Of a stretch of DNA of 64,000 bases, positions 22,574 to 35,300 are shown one piece after another. Below the pieces are notes generated by a model. That model saw only the letters and a list, made by a program, of their open reading frames with translations, did no database searches and was not told the DNA's origin. Position numbers and translations under genes: made by a program. The stretch comes from Jackrogersella multiformis. Lineage: Eukaryota; Ascomycota; Sordariomycetes; Xylariales; Hypoxylaceae. How positions within the stretch are numbered: position 1 is the stretch's first letter; each line of letters begins with the position of its first letter. The stretch is from assembly GCA_902806575.1 (NCBI GenBank), contig CADCXD010000001.1, positions 2,976,001 to 3,040,000 of the forward strand. The letters are read 5' to 3'.

Positions 22574-25500
22574 TTATGTAGGCGTTCCTTCTCGGCTTGT
22601 CTTGGATTCCCGCTTGCTTAAGAAACTCTTCCGCAAACCACTATTTCCACCTCTCGGGCTTTCGGTGTTGTTTTCCACAAATGCGCTCTTTAGAACCACG
22701 ACTCCAGTACCGACCCTAAGCTCCCTTTCGCTACCGCTGCTCTCGTCTACGAAATACAGCGCTTCACCTAGATCATCATCGCTGCCGAAGGTGTGATGAT
22801 TTTTAACTTCGACACGGAACTGCGTATCAGCTGTGCATGTGTGCTTGAATGTTTCGTCAAACCGCACTACATCAGGGGCCTCATGGTGTTTTGTTTTGCC
22901 AACAGTCCTTTCCTTAGGTGTCAGCTGTTTGATCAGAATATAAATATCAGAGGATTCAGGATATCCCGACGCAGAAACCACAGTAAAAGTAGCTGTTCCA
23001 GCACCGGCACTACCCGGGGTTACGCTATGAACGGAGACTCCGCCTAAGCTGGGATTGCGTCCGTGGGTTTTTGTGCTGTTGGGTGTTACAGGGCGAGGAG
23101 CTTCACTATCAACATTCAAGCCTGTCGATCGTCTAAGACCGGGACCCGACATGGGAGCATCTGGACCATTCGTCACGATTGTGGGGATTTCGGAGATACT
23201 GGGCGTTGCAGCTGTGCCGTTGCTATCGTCGTCCTTCCTGCCCCGAAGCCCACGCTTGATAAAACTAGCACCTTTACCAACTCCATGACCAACGGCACCA
23301 GCTACTGCGACGCCACCTTTGACTGGAGCGCCGACGACGCCAGTCACGATCCTACCGGGGCCGCCGAATGTGCCCGAGAATGTGCTAGTACCTAGTCGAG
23401 AACGCGTGACGTAATCGGGTCTAAAGAGTAGCCGCAATCTGATGGAGCCGGACTTTCCATCGAGGAGCAACCTGAGTTCCTTAGCCTTGAATGGGTCAAG
23501 CTGCTCAAGATTAATGTCTGCCCCGCCCAAGAAATCAGGCTTGTCTGCGAAGTCGTAGTCATAGACTTTACAGGTGAATTTGGCGGCGGTCCTCGACGGC
23601 ACCGGGACCTCGAAGAACTCATTCCATACGGGGTTGAGCGTCTTCTTCTGTGTCTTGGTCTTAAATACATCCGCCCCGTTAAGCTCGAACTTGCAGTAAG
23701 GGTCGCTTTTGCCGTTCGAGTCCGCTGGAGGCAGATCTGCCGCATCTAGTATATCGACGCGAAGGTTACCCATGTTATTGATGCTCTCGCTGGGGTCGAG
23801 CTTCATTTTGACTGGGATATATTTCAAGCTGACCTTGACCGTGGCAATTCTATTCTCCTCGTCCTTGAGCTTCAATACAGTCGGGTTGTTCTGGGACTGT
23901 TAGCAACGTAATAAAACGTCGGTTCCATAATGGTACTTACCAGGCATTGTTTAAGAGTATCTAGCGTATTCCCCGTCAACCGAGCTACCGTATGATCTTC
24001 GTCACGCTCTTCACCTGGTTTCTCGCGCTTCTCTCTCACCTTGAGGGTCAGCCGCGAGAAGTCCAATTCACGAATAAAGCAGTCGCCGATCTCGTCAAAT
24101 CTGAAGCTTTTCCCTTTGGCCGTGCCTGAGATGTAGGAAGGATACAACATGTCGTCAACATATATCTCGAGATGTGTTCCGTTTTTGGGCATTTCAGCCT
24201 CCATCAGTTTGAAAATAAGGAACCCGGATTCATAATCGCTGAGTAGCTGTTCTGGAGTAAGGTGAATCTTAGGACGCTCCCGTGGCGCTTCGCGAGACCT
24301 TCGTCCGGATGTGCTTGATCTAGGAGAAACTGGTGACTTAGGGACAGCCGGTGAAGTCGGCGTAGTTGGGTCCCTGTTGTTTTCTTTCCTGTCTAGTGTG
24401 GATATCTTTCCAGCCTCCAACGATCGAGGAACATCAAGAGACTGCTTTGGTGCTTCCGAGTTTGCTCCCTTGTCCTTTGCTTCCTCTTCCTCTTCTTCGG
24501 GGTCCGCGATATTTAGGCATGGGTAGAACGAGACAGTGTAGGTAAGTGTTCCCTTTGCGATGCCCTTTCCGTGTAGCCGGAGCCCACCGTCATGTACCTT
24601 CTTCGCATCGTGAACGGGGAACTCGCCATTCTCATCCTGGGAGATGTAATCGCCGGCAAAGACCTCAACCAGACCCAAGCTACGATCCTTGCCCATTTTC
24701 TCGGCGTCCATGACTTCAAGAGTTAAACGGTCTCGAGAAGAATGCATCGGTATGTAAATAACTTCGTCCCACTGAGGGCTTAGCGTATTACGGTGCGTTA
24801 CCGTTCGACCCTTTTCAATGCCGGAGAGGAGCACGCGAACGTAGGGATCCGATTTACCCATAGTTTCGAAATTCCGGAGATCACGGGCGCCTTTGAAATG
24901 GAGACGTATAACACCGATAGGGGTTTGATAACCTCCGGTGCCTGCTAGCACGCCTGACAAGGCAACGGGTTTCCATTGCGCAGTAAGCTTCGCTCGTCCA
25001 GTTTTGGCCCCAGATAAATTGTACCAGTCGTGGCCTTTCTCCATCATCTCAAGCATATCGTCAAGCTTGATTTGTTGTGTGCCGATAAGCTGATCGCCAG
25101 TGATTTCACGATCATCTTTGATTGCAAGACCCAGTTTCGCGTTCTTCCTGTCCGTGATAAGAATTTCCTTAGATCCGTTATCCCAAATTGGATTGTTGGT
25201 GCGCTTGAGCTTTCGGGTCTGGTGAACTTCTTTACCGTTGAGCAGTAGAACGGCATACGGGTTGAGCAAGCCAACCAAACTTTTGGTACCATCAAGATCT
25301 TTCGCTTGCTCGATAGTGTATCGTAGAATACCGGTATTAGTCTCCGGTGGTGGTTCTTCCGTGCCATCGTGTTCTGTAGCCTCCAGAACAGGGAAGAAGC
25401 GAATATCAGCGTTCACAACACCTCGGGCTTTGCCATGCGCAACAACTTCTAGGCGCTCGTTCTCATACACGCCAAGCTCCTCTATCCGTTCGAGAGGAAA

Positions 25501-27243
25501 AGAAGCGACACCGAGCTCCTTATCCTTGCGGAAATCATTGTAGTCGTACAAAATAAGGTCCAGCGAGTCGTTAAACGACGTGACAATAACATAGTGCGTC
25601 TCACCCCATCTGGGACTCGGGGTGTCCTTGACAACTTTGGTCTGAGCAAGAGGAGCCCTCCTGTTCAAGGTTACCACGGCATACGGATCAGGATTGCCGG
25701 CAAAATTATCAGGATTCTTGAGACCTTGAGCCCCGTGGATTGTAATCGCGATCACGCCGATCGCTTGGTCAACAGGGGAACCTGCGAGCATCTTCGCAAC
25801 CTCAATAGGGAAGACATTCGGGGCGTACATCATTGGCTGTAGGTTTCCGTGGATCTGCTCTTGAATAAAGCTTTCCAAACCTGGAATGAAGTTGATGTCA
25901 AACCCGAAAGTTTCACCACCAAGGGGCTTACAGACATAGTCAATTTCTGGGCGTTCAAGAAAGCACATCTCGACTTTCTCGATGTGGGGGAAGGGAAATT
26001 GGAGCTTGATCTTTAGGCGCATTGTGCCGGAGAATGACATTTTCTCTACGATGACGTCGAGACCCTTGCTGATCATAGCTTTACCGATGCGGATTTCGAG
26101 GACAACCTTGGGATCAATTTTGTTTTGCAGCTGACGGGCCGTCATATCTTCCTTATCGTTCGGAGTGAAGCTGAATTTCCAATCCATAATGATTGTATCA
26201 TCTTCTGCCTTGGGATAAGTCTTTACATGATCCATCCGGGGAGGTTTGGATCCTAGCGTAAAAGTTTTCAATCGTAGACTATCGAGAAATGAAGGAGTTG
26301 CCGAGCTCAGCACTTGATCTACAGAGTTAATGACAGTCTGGGCGAGGACTGGCTGATAGATGGGCCAAAACTTGACCAAGAACGAGTTTATCCACTCAAG
26401 AGATTCGTGGTCGGTATCCAGTTTCTTCAGCGCCATCTCCCGGGTTATATCGTCACGGAAGTTTCTTCGGACCCGTCTAATTGACGTACGGTAGTAAGTA
26501 GAACAGCCTGCCATGATGATGATGACCCAACCTAGACCACCCCCAAGCACAGCAACCAGCCACGAAGAGAGGCATGCAAAGATGATGACAGCAGCATTAT
26601 GATACCACTCTGCGGAGAAAGCTAACATTAGCGCATTCCACATAGGAAGGATATCAGATTTAGGTGGACTAACCTCCGAAGTACTGATCGGGAACCGTTC
26701 CCTCTAGCCAGGTAGTATGATCTAACAGACTTTCACCCTCCGTGACACTGTCGACAGGCCAACCGAATCGTGGAGACCACCCAACCTTGGTAGCCAGATC
26801 TTCCTCCTCTTCAACGGTGTTTCCATTTGTGAGTGGCCTCCCGTCCTTGTCCTGAGAAGAGACAATAGCGCCAGCGTTCGAGGGCGAGGGAAGATCGTAG
26901 CTGGCTTTGTTGCCATCGTCAACGTCAGTCGCAATAGCTACACCTCGAGATTTTCGTGGACGGCGGAGTTCATCAGGTATGGCCTACGGATGAAGGATGA
27001 CTTAATTAGCGCGTGATTATAAAAAAAAACATACAATACGGGGGAACATACAGCTTTGGCCTGCGCTCTCTTTTCCTCAGGGCTGGCATCCGGGTTGAAT
27101 GTGAAAGCAGCCACGCCTGCATTTTTGCTCTCCTCAACTAATTTCCTTTGGGCATCATTGGAGGTGACGGAAGATTCAGGGTCGCGGGCAGCTTCAATAG
27201 CTCCTTGTTGCCTAAGCTCGCTAGCATCCGGTCCTGAAGCCAT
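22574..27243 (-). CDS. Tricalbin / extended synaptotagmin (SMP and six C2 domains)
   Basis: Four exons (27243-27052, 26983-26674, 26609-23941, 23890-22574) give 1495 aa. The N-terminal about 165 residues are cytosolic and disordered. A hydrophobic hairpin (VIIFACLSSWLVAVLGGGLG, about 172-205) would anchor it in the ER. Next comes an SMP lipid-transfer domain (about 238-446, from EWINSFLVKFWPIYQPVL to NVFPIEVAKMLAG). C2 domains start near 452, 594, 733, 963, 1098 and 1355; those at 733 and 1098 have the Ca-binding-type GKSDPY motif, and the fourth and sixth are divergent. A proline/serine-rich linker lies at about 870-955 and another before the last C2. Known role: ER-plasma membrane contact sites, lipid transfer and membrane integrity. 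The third intron could be skipped in a retained frame, but only the spliced form restores the EWYHNAAVI junction. Confidence 0.93.
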
Positions 27244-29179
27244 GGTAACTTTCTGAGGGTTGCTAATACCGTCGACGCAGCTCAAACGCGCAGGAGGGGT
27301 AGGCGGTCGGTCGTTATGTTGCGCAGCATATATAGCTATCGATTGGGCTTCGCGTGGAGGAGGGAGAAATTTTAGTAAGGAAATTGGCTTGAGTTAAAAG
27401 GAGTGTAGAGCGCTCGGGACGTGACTATGCGGGCGAGGTAGAACGGCCGGTGGTTATTAAGTTGTTTGGCGAAATAGGTAAAAAAGATACAGCTAAAAGA
27501 TACTAGTGACTCTAGGTAGTTATTAGCTACATACCTAGGTACGTATGTATGTGTGTATGTGTGTAAGGAGATGTAAGGGCGTGAGCGGGTAAGCTAGCGT
27601 GAGTTCGTAAGGCTACTTTCAATTGTAAACTGTCATTGCTCGAGAAAGATAAACGAAGAAGGCTAGAGGGCTAGACGAAGACAATAGATGGGAAGAGAGG
27701 AACAGAGAAGGCAGAAGACAGAAAAAAAGAAAGAAATGGCAGTCGGGTCAACAAGTAGTTGAAGTTGGTGATGGTTACGAAAATAAGCTTAGGAATTGGA
27801 AAGAAAAGACTTGTTTCTTAAAGTTTAAAGTAGTTAGTTACGAGCTCGGCTACCTCCTAGGAGGTTCCTATCCCAGATTTGTGGCACCATGTGGCTCTCA
27901 ACGACGTAATTGCCAGATTGCGTCAAGGATCTTATCGTCTAAGCAATCATTAGTTTTCCCGTTCTAGCCAATAGAAGAAGTGCTTTCTATCCCAGCGCTG
28001 CACAAATCTACATAACCAGGTTTTTCACTCCACAAATACACAAATACTTAAGGTATAAAAGTACACATATTGCGCGTTCCTAGTCATAATTGACTGGGTA
28101 GGTGCTATTCATATGATGTAGGTAGCGTTCTAGCCTTTTAGACCCTTCTAGCTCTCAGGTCTTCCGATGCTGTCATAGCAGCATAATGAAGGTATCTAAG
28201 GTTTAACCTTCTTTTTGAGTAGGAAGCCGTCCAACGGTGTTTTAAACTTTCAAGCACCATATATTTATATACTCTATCTACCTCCTAGGTACTTTTCTAA
28301 GACACCGGATAAGCATGATCAGACATTGAACTTGACTTGGACTAAAGCGCAAAACATATTACATTTATACCTAGGTACATAAGAAGGGACTCGGTGATCA
28401 ACCACCTGTCCAGCCGATCCCTTCTCATTTCATTGCTTTGCATTGCATTGCGTGTGCAACTCTACATAACCTGCTAGAAGCCTAAAAGTGCAATAGTGCA
28501 ATAGTGACAATAATAGTATCACAGGTATTCCCGCCCCGGGTCTTGGCTAAAGTCCTTTTCAACTTCCAACTTCCAACTTCTACGCACGGAGCAGTAAGGC
28601 GGCCGGCCGATCGGGATAGCGGCATCTGCAACTAGCACTACCAATTAATTTCCAAGGTTCGTTATTACTCTATCTCCAAGACGTGTTAGTACCCGCGCCA
28701 TGGGCTATTCTAATTTACCTCAAAGATAAAAAGATTGTTTGAAAAAGGACAATGATGTAGCTATGCGAAGGATGAAATTACGTGGTGTCGGTATTTGCCA
28801 AGCAATATGTCAGTCGTGTATGTATGCAACATCAGCACTCCCTCAAACCCCTGTCAATATCATTTCATAAGGCGCCGAGTAGCCGGCCACTCTTCAATTC
28901 TTTTTATACTAAAGCTAGCCGTATACTTACCTAGGTAGGTACTATATATATATCACCACGTAACCACTTAACTTTTTTGGACCAATATAAATGCGCTGTA
29001 TGGGCGTGGCCATTTTTGCGCGCTGTAGCGTGTATCCAATCAGAAGCCCCTTTTTAATACCAGAGACAGGATTTTACACATCCTCATTACTGAATAACTT
29101 CATCACCGCCAAATGTCCGCCCTTGATCATAGTAAATGGTACGACCGCTAAAGCCTGGCTGCGCTACTGTTTCTACCTC
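27244..29179. other. Intergenic: tricalbin promoter and AT-rich spacer
   Basis: A purine-rich leader (GAAGA/GGAAG runs, 27640-27760) lies upstream of the tricalbin start, then AT-rich DNA with TACCTAGGT motifs (27530, 28280, 28370, 28930) and short direct repeats (GTGCAATA at 28488-28505). No gene supported. Confidence 0.5.
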
Positions 29180-29540
29180 TCACGTAGCAGGTGTTGTCGC
29201 ATCGCCAAGTGGGAACGTTATCGTGTCGATGTAATTGTATCCAGGAACCTGAGTGCGGTTGCCATCGAGGATCTCGCAGAAGCTTCCGGCCTTGAGGACA
29301 AGACGAGCCGCAATGATATTGCTAGCCTTCCCGCCTCTAATGATCTGGTTTCCTTTAGCACGCAAAAGATGTAATGGATCGGCTCATTCTCATAATATAG
29401 TCGTAGGTATTATTATAACCAGGCCGCCCGAAAGAATTACCATACATGTGTTATCACCCCGCGAAGGCTCCGATTGTATCGTCTAGAATTGCACTGATGG
29501 CCGCAATGGCGCCAACCAAAACACGAGAATGAGTAGGTAT
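29180..29540 (-). pseudogene. Possible protein-coding remnant, family not recognised
   Basis: On the minus strand a 60-residue stretch ending at 29180 reads like a real C-terminus (NIIAARLVLKAGSFCEIL, then VPGYNYIDTITFPLGDA, stop). Upstream, the same strand has a hydrophobic segment (about 29540-29490) in another frame and several stop codons between. No ATG-started frame joins them and I found no convincing intron. It could be the decayed end of a gene or one exon of a gene I cannot assemble. Low confidence. Confidence 0.25.
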
Positions 29541-29880
29541 GCTGACGACACCAGATGTGGGAAATGACGAGTATTTTTAGTCCAGGCACAGTTGGAGGCT
29601 AGTTCAATTCAAGATACCCTCTAAGGCTTTATATTGATGATACGTCAGCTCCGTAAAATCACCTGGGCAAAGTTTCTTCTTTCTGCGATACCTACAAGCG
29701 GAATCATGTAAGTCGAGAGGATCTTCCCTCTCCTTTTCTTGTGTTGGGCTACTAAAGGGCTTGCCTACATTGGTCGTGGGCCGGGCTTCTGCGGGACAAC
29801 CAGAGATGGGCAAGCTCCGAGCTGCGTGACGGCTGTTGACATGATGATAGATCAACGAATCTGACAGGTGTCCTAGCTAG

Positions 29881-30400
29881 GGCTAGGTGCCGACTTTATC
29901 AAAGCCATCGCTAACTCTAAGCCTTGTCTCTTGACATTGCTGGCCGGAGCGTTGCCAAGCTAGAAGAAACTACGACAGCACTTGCGGTAGAGTCATCAGG
30001 CTCGCCCGTAAAGGTTCGTATTCTCGGGCTCAATCTCGTTTCGCTTAACGCTATTCGGACTGCCGCCAATAGGGTCTACCAATGGGATGACGTGCCAAAC
30101 ATCGACGTATTAGTCAACAATACAGACATCATGGCGTACAAACAATCTCTTAGCCTTCAATCTGCACGCGGGAGTCGGCAATACTCACCTAGGCGATCAT
30201 ATCAACCGGGACGTTTATTTCCCCACATCGCGTTAGTTCTGGCTACGCCTCATACGATGAAACCCAGTTTGATGTTCTGCACATTGGATATCCACCGATC
30301 TCTTGGAAATTTGCAAGCTCGGATGGAATTCTTCCGCTTTATCTCACATGACGAGGTGTTGTCATGCACGTTTTCGCGGCATTTGACCTGGATCTAGCAA
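29881..30400 (+). pseudogene. Decayed short-chain dehydrogenase/reductase gene
   Basis: Pieces of a classical SDR appear in order but in shifting frames. ADFIKAIANSKPCLLTLLAG in one frame runs into LAGRSVAKLEETTTAL in the next. A good beta4 block follows (NIDVLVNNTDIMA, the family's N-N-A-G motif with the G replaced by D), and then the active-site strand equivalent VSSGYASYDETQFD in yet another frame. At least two frameshifts separate the parts, there is no plausible ATG, and the Tyr-x3-Lys motif is not intact. Conceptually this is a dead SDR copy. It lies 0.5 kb upstream of an intact SDR, but the two belong to different SDR subgroups, so it is not obviously its duplicate. Confidence 0.6.
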
Positions 30401-30919
30401 GTACATATCATTCTCTTCAGCTTTAAACTGGCGAAGAGGAATAACTGACAACGGTAGGTCACATCAGCTCCTACTTTGAGAAGTGGCACGTTGTCAACCG
30501 CTAGAGTAAGCAAGTGGAGGCATAGGGTATAAACTCGGTCGAAGCTGAAAAATCGTGGAGGCTGAGCAAAAACTCGTCAGCTAGGAGTTCGTGTTGTAAA
30601 GACATCCTACACGCTAAACTATCTAAACTACAGCGGGCGTCATCACGTGATGCAAAATGGTTCGAATCCCGAGCGGACTCAATTCCACCGACGGGGATAA
30701 AGAGGGTCCGTCCGGAGGTGGTGCCGAAATAATAGGCACCTGGTTTTCCACCGAGGTGGATCAATTCGGACTCCGGCTTCCTCCGAGCGTCCGATTGAGG
30801 CAACCTACCAAAGTGGGTATTAAGTTATCGGTACCTTTCCGGGACGTTAAGAATATGGGCCTCGTCGCCCCTATTTTCCCGGCTTTAATATCTTAGTCAC
30901 AACACAACGAGCTATAACT
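30401..30919. other. Promoter region of the intact SDR gene
   Basis: No gene supported. The stretch GGTTCGAATCCCGAG near 30658 resembles a tRNA T-loop, but no tRNA can be folded around it. Confidence 0.5.
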
Positions 30920-31855
30920 ATGAGCATACGCAAAAAGTCGGTGGCCTTCGTGCCCGAACGGGACATGCCTGCCCTTGATGGAAAGGTTATTTTGGTCACA
31001 GGAGGAAATATTGGCCTAGGGAAACAATGCATCCTTGAGTACGCCCGGCACCACCCCGCCGAGATCTGGCTAGCGGCGCGAAATCTGGACAAAGCCAAGG
31101 CCGCAGTCGATGACATCCAGAGGCAGCTCCCTAGTCCAGCGCCGATCAAGCTTCTCGAGCTAGACCTTTCCTCACTCCAGTCTGTGAAGAACGCTGCCAG
31201 CGTCTTCCGTGCCGAGTCCAACCGCCTGGACATCCTCATGCTTAACGCTGGGGTCATGGCCGCTCCACCCGGTCTCACCAAAGATGGCTACGAGCTTCAA
31301 TGGGGTACCAACTACCTCGGCCACGCACTCCTGGCCAAGCTCCTGCTACCGATCATGGAGCACACAGCTTCCCTCCCGAACGCCGACATACGTATCATCA
31401 TGGTGTCGTCACATGGTCACATGGCTGCGCCAAAACCAGAAGGCATACGGTTCAATACGCTTCGGACAATGGCTGAGGATCTAGGACCTTACGGTCGTTA
31501 TGGGCAAAGCAAAGTCGCCATGATCCTCTGGGTTAGACAGATGGCTGCACTGTACCCACAGTTTACCGTTGCCTCAGTCCACCCCGGCTTGGTGCGGACG
31601 AACATAATGACCAATGCTACTGGCTCGCCATGGTACATACGAGTACTGGGCAAGGTTGCTACTAAAGTGGTCATGCCGATCCCCGAGGGAGTGAAAAATC
31701 ACCTTTGGGCATCGGTGGCCAAGGAAGTCGAGTCTGGCGAGTACTACGAGCCAGTTGGCCTTGGCGGTACCGCGACCAGTTTCGGCAAGGATGATAATCT
31801 AGCTAAGAAACTCTGGGACTGGACAGAGAAAGAGCTCGCAGAGTATTCTGCTTAG
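30920..31855 (+). CDS. Short-chain dehydrogenase/reductase (retinol dehydrogenase-like)
   Basis: A single exon of 311 aa. The Rossmann cofactor motif TGGNIGLG is at residues 27-34, the NAG motif at 109-111, the catalytic serine in MVSSHGHM (S163/S164), and the catalytic YGQSK at Y194/K198. A helical C-terminal region (SPWYIRVLGKVATKVV) resembles the substrate lid of retinol-dehydrogenase and WW-domain-oxidoreductase-like SDRs. Such enzymes reduce or oxidise carbonyls with NAD(P). The substrate cannot be told from sequence, and no polyketide synthase, NRPS or terpene gene is nearby to suggest a pathway. All catalytic residues are present, so it should be active. Confidence 0.9.
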   Translation: MSIRKKSVAFVPERDMPALDGKVILVTGGNIGLGKQCILEYARHHPAEIWLAARNLDKAKAAVDDIQRQLPSPAPIKLLELDLSSLQSVKNAASVFRAESNRLDILMLNAGVMAAPPGLTKDGYELQWGTNYLGHALLAKLLLPIMEHTASLPNADIRIIMVSSHGHMAAPKPEGIRFNTLRTMAEDLGPYGRYGQSKVAMILWVRQMAALYPQFTVASVHPGLVRTNIMTNATGSPWYIRVLGKVATKVVMPIPEGVKNHLWASVAKEVESGEYYEPVGLGGTATSFGKDDNLAKKLWDWTEKELAEYSA

Positions 31856-32395
31856 CTTGTCCCAGGTCCAGGGTCCGTATAAACATAACATGTATTTTAT
31901 ATTTGATATTTAAATAAACCAAATCTCAACTCGTGGGCAGGCTTTCATGCGTTCCACCAATGATCTCATCAAGACAACCCTAGTAGATATTATCTAACGA
32001 CTCTTGTATGGCGCCCAAGAACGAAACTTTATGGAACTTAAGACAAATCTACTTATTTATAAAATGAAATGATATGTGAACGTGTTCATGATTATGACTT
32101 CCATCGAAAAAGGTAATTATGTTAATGTCACACTATAAATATGGAGCTTTACCCCCTGCCAAGACCTGGAGCCCTTTTGGGGCTGCCTAGAGCTACCAAA
32201 GCCCCCCTTTTCAACTGGTTTTGGCCTGTGATAGCTAAGAACCCCCCTCCCCACCGAATTATTATGCTATAAAGAATGAGCCTCGTTTAATTATTTCTAA
32301 TGTGAAGCACGCTTGAGTGATCATAATTATAACGTAGAAAATTATGTCTATTTAATTGAACCTAATACAAATATATTAACCTACCTAGGTACATA
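31856..32395. other. Convergent 3' flanks of SDR and chitinase genes
   Basis: A 540-base AT-rich spacer between two genes ending toward each other. It contains ACCTACCTAGGTAC at 32380-32393. No gene supported. Confidence 0.5.
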
Positions 32396-35300
32396 TTAGT
32401 CTATTTTTCCATTTAACAAGTCATGTGCCGCCACTTTAGCATGATGCATTTCCATTATGGCATTTAATTCCGGATCCTTGTCTCTTGTGTACGTCAGCCC
32501 TGGATTACTATTGCTCTCGAACTCGATCGATCGTTTTGCCTCCCCTTCTTGGCAACTACTGTCGGAGCTGATGATTGGTATCTGACAAGGTGTTAGCTGG
32601 TGTATGCACTTCCATGTTGCTATAGGTCTTGTTTCGGGGTATCCTGTAGCGTTATTCAACACACGTACCCGATTTTGCAAACCCGGGATGGACCACCGGT
32701 TGCTAATGTCTACGCCGAACAACGACCTTAGGTTGGACATATATTAGCGCCTCTTCTTTTTGGGTTGGGAAGCTGTATGATAAAGGGGAAAGACTCACGG
32801 TGCTTCCACCCTAGCAAAGACGTCATAACCCACGTCCAAGCCGTAACAGTACGTGAAGTCATCACCAGAGCTAACTCCAGCCTTTCCGAAGAGAACTCCA
32901 TAGGTGTCAATGCCGAAGTCAACCTGGAAGCAGATATATGTCAGTATTCCATATGTTGTAGAGCCCTAGTGAACAGGGATCTGGCCTGAAAATTTCGAAG
33001 ACTGTAGTTAAAGATGCTTTATACGTACCGCCGCATTGGGTATATCACCCAACTTGGGATCGAAGACGATGCCAAAAGTGATTTGAGGCGTCCTATCATG
33101 AAATAAGTCAGCCTTTACGACGAGAACTCGAAGAACTATCATAGCCCTAAATTAGGCGCTTACACAGTCAGCTGTACTGATCCCTCGGCACTGACGTCCC
33201 ATTCGAACTCGGTATCGCCGAGTGACGAGTTTGCGATCGAGTTGAGCGCCCCATCCCAGCCGACCGAGTCTTGGTTGTCCTGGCCGAAGCTGTACGGGAC
33301 GCCGTCGCGAAGCGGGAGCTGTTGCATGATATCCCAGTTCCCAAGGTCAACGGTGAACCGGGCGTTTCTATATCATCTTGTCAGCTACATCATGCCATGC
33401 ACGTTGCTCTCACTATTAAGTCGCCACTGGGAACATTTCGTTTCAACTTACGCGTGAACGTTGACCGTCCCTCCAAGACCGGCCAGGACTTTGAACTGTG
33501 GTCCGATGGTGACAATGCCGGGAATATAGACGCTGGCACCGAGTGGTGCAAGTCCTGGGCAGAGGTTAGTAATCAGCTGCTTAAGCAACTACGGGCAACA
33601 GATCAGCAGAATCTCACCTAGAATCTCCTTCTGCAGAGTCCCAAACCTCAGCTCAGCATATGCCTGAAAGTCGAAGGTTCCCACGATGACGCCCTTGTTG
33701 CGGAAAGTCAAGTGCGACTGTTTGAAGGATGTGAGGTCGCCCATCCTGCCTATGAGCGTGAGCTGCGCCGTCGTCTCGATGATCATAGTCAGAATAGCCT
33801 CGAGCTTGGCGTGGAGCGTCTGCGTGACGCCGGGGGCAATCTGGCAAACCTTGGTCTCGTCGAATAGCGTGAAGACAAAGCTGTCCTGGACCTTGTGCCG
33901 CAACACGTTCACGTCGTAGTCGACGTCGCGCATGCGCTGGTACCAATCGTCTAATGCGATGGATAGCCACCGTTCGTGCAAGAGGTGCAGGTCCTCCTCC
34001 GGCGTCTCTCGTCTTTCGCGGGCAAACCGCCGGTCCAGGTAGCTGTGCCAGTCGCCGGCATGTTCGCGCTTGACCTCGGCGTGCATGTCGCGCTTCTGCT
34101 GCCCCGCGGGCGCGGCGACGATCTCGCTCCAGTAGCCCGGGTTGTCGCTATAGTCGATGCGCAGAAGCACGTTGCTGTCGCGCTTCTGCAGCGGGGAGAA
34201 GTCAAAGTCGAAGGTGAGCTCGTAGACGGTTGGCTTGGACCGCGGGCCAAGGCTCCGGATATTAATGTGGGATGGGGGCGACTCGTTCTCGATCGCCTCC
34301 AGAGACACGCCCATGGCGTACTTCCCGGGTCCACAGCCGGCAGGCATCTTGAGGACCTTTGTCTTGATGCCGCCCAGCCAGAGTTCGTGGCAGTTGCTGT
34401 CCTCGGAGTGGTCGGTGCACACGATTTTGGCAGTCTGCTGGCCCTCATGGTCCTCCGGATCGCAGTCAAACACTTCCCAGTGAGCGCCGTCGCGTTTGTC
34501 TAAGTTACTTATCTCGTCTAACGGTCCATCCATAATGTGCCATGCGAAACCGTTGGCGTTCGGATCACTGTGACCCGGATCGTTAGGCTGCGTGATAGTT
34601 TTGTCGATCTGGATGCCAAACTCGGTCGTGCTCCCCACAGGAAGCCCATCCAGGTCTTCCTGGAAGAATATGTTTTCGACCGGAACCGGCAACAGCTTGA
34701 CGTCGACGCGGAGGTCGTTCGGATTGCAGCACAGCCTCGCTGGGAGCCGGCCCTGAGAGTCACGGCAGTAGGCCCACTCATCACCTGAGGGGATGTCAGC
34801 ATAGATGCCGTCGATGTAGTGCACACCGAAATCGGTGCTGACGTCCGAATCACACTTGTCGTTCGCCCAGCAAGTCTTGCAGTTCTTGCCGGAATCGTCG
34901 CAGCTGTTTGAGTCGTAGGTAAACTGCCATACGCAGGAATCCCCTTGCGGCTGTCTTTTCACGTGGCTGTTAATGTCGCAGCAGAACGGCACCATCAGGC
35001 TCGTGCTGCACTTCTCCTGGGCAAACGTGATAGCTTGGGTGCCCTGACGGCACAGGTTATCCCACTTCGATGGGTCCCCGTTCCAGTTACGGGGGTTGGC
35101 GCAGATTCCAAAGTCCGACCACTCGCAGACGTTGGCCCCCGTCTGGGTGGTTTCGCAGCAGTAGCTTGCCTCACCAATGCCAAGACAAGACTCGTCCTCT
35201 CCCCTAGAGTTCTTGTAATAGTTGCTGGTAGTGACCTGGACCTCGTTGCTGTTGCAGTAGTTACCAGTTTCACAGAACAGATCCAGCTCGAAGCCGGGGA

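Noticed and set aside
30640..30680. tRNA-like T-loop sequence GGTTCGAATCC
   Set aside because: No flanking sequence pairs to form T, anticodon, D or acceptor stems on either strand.
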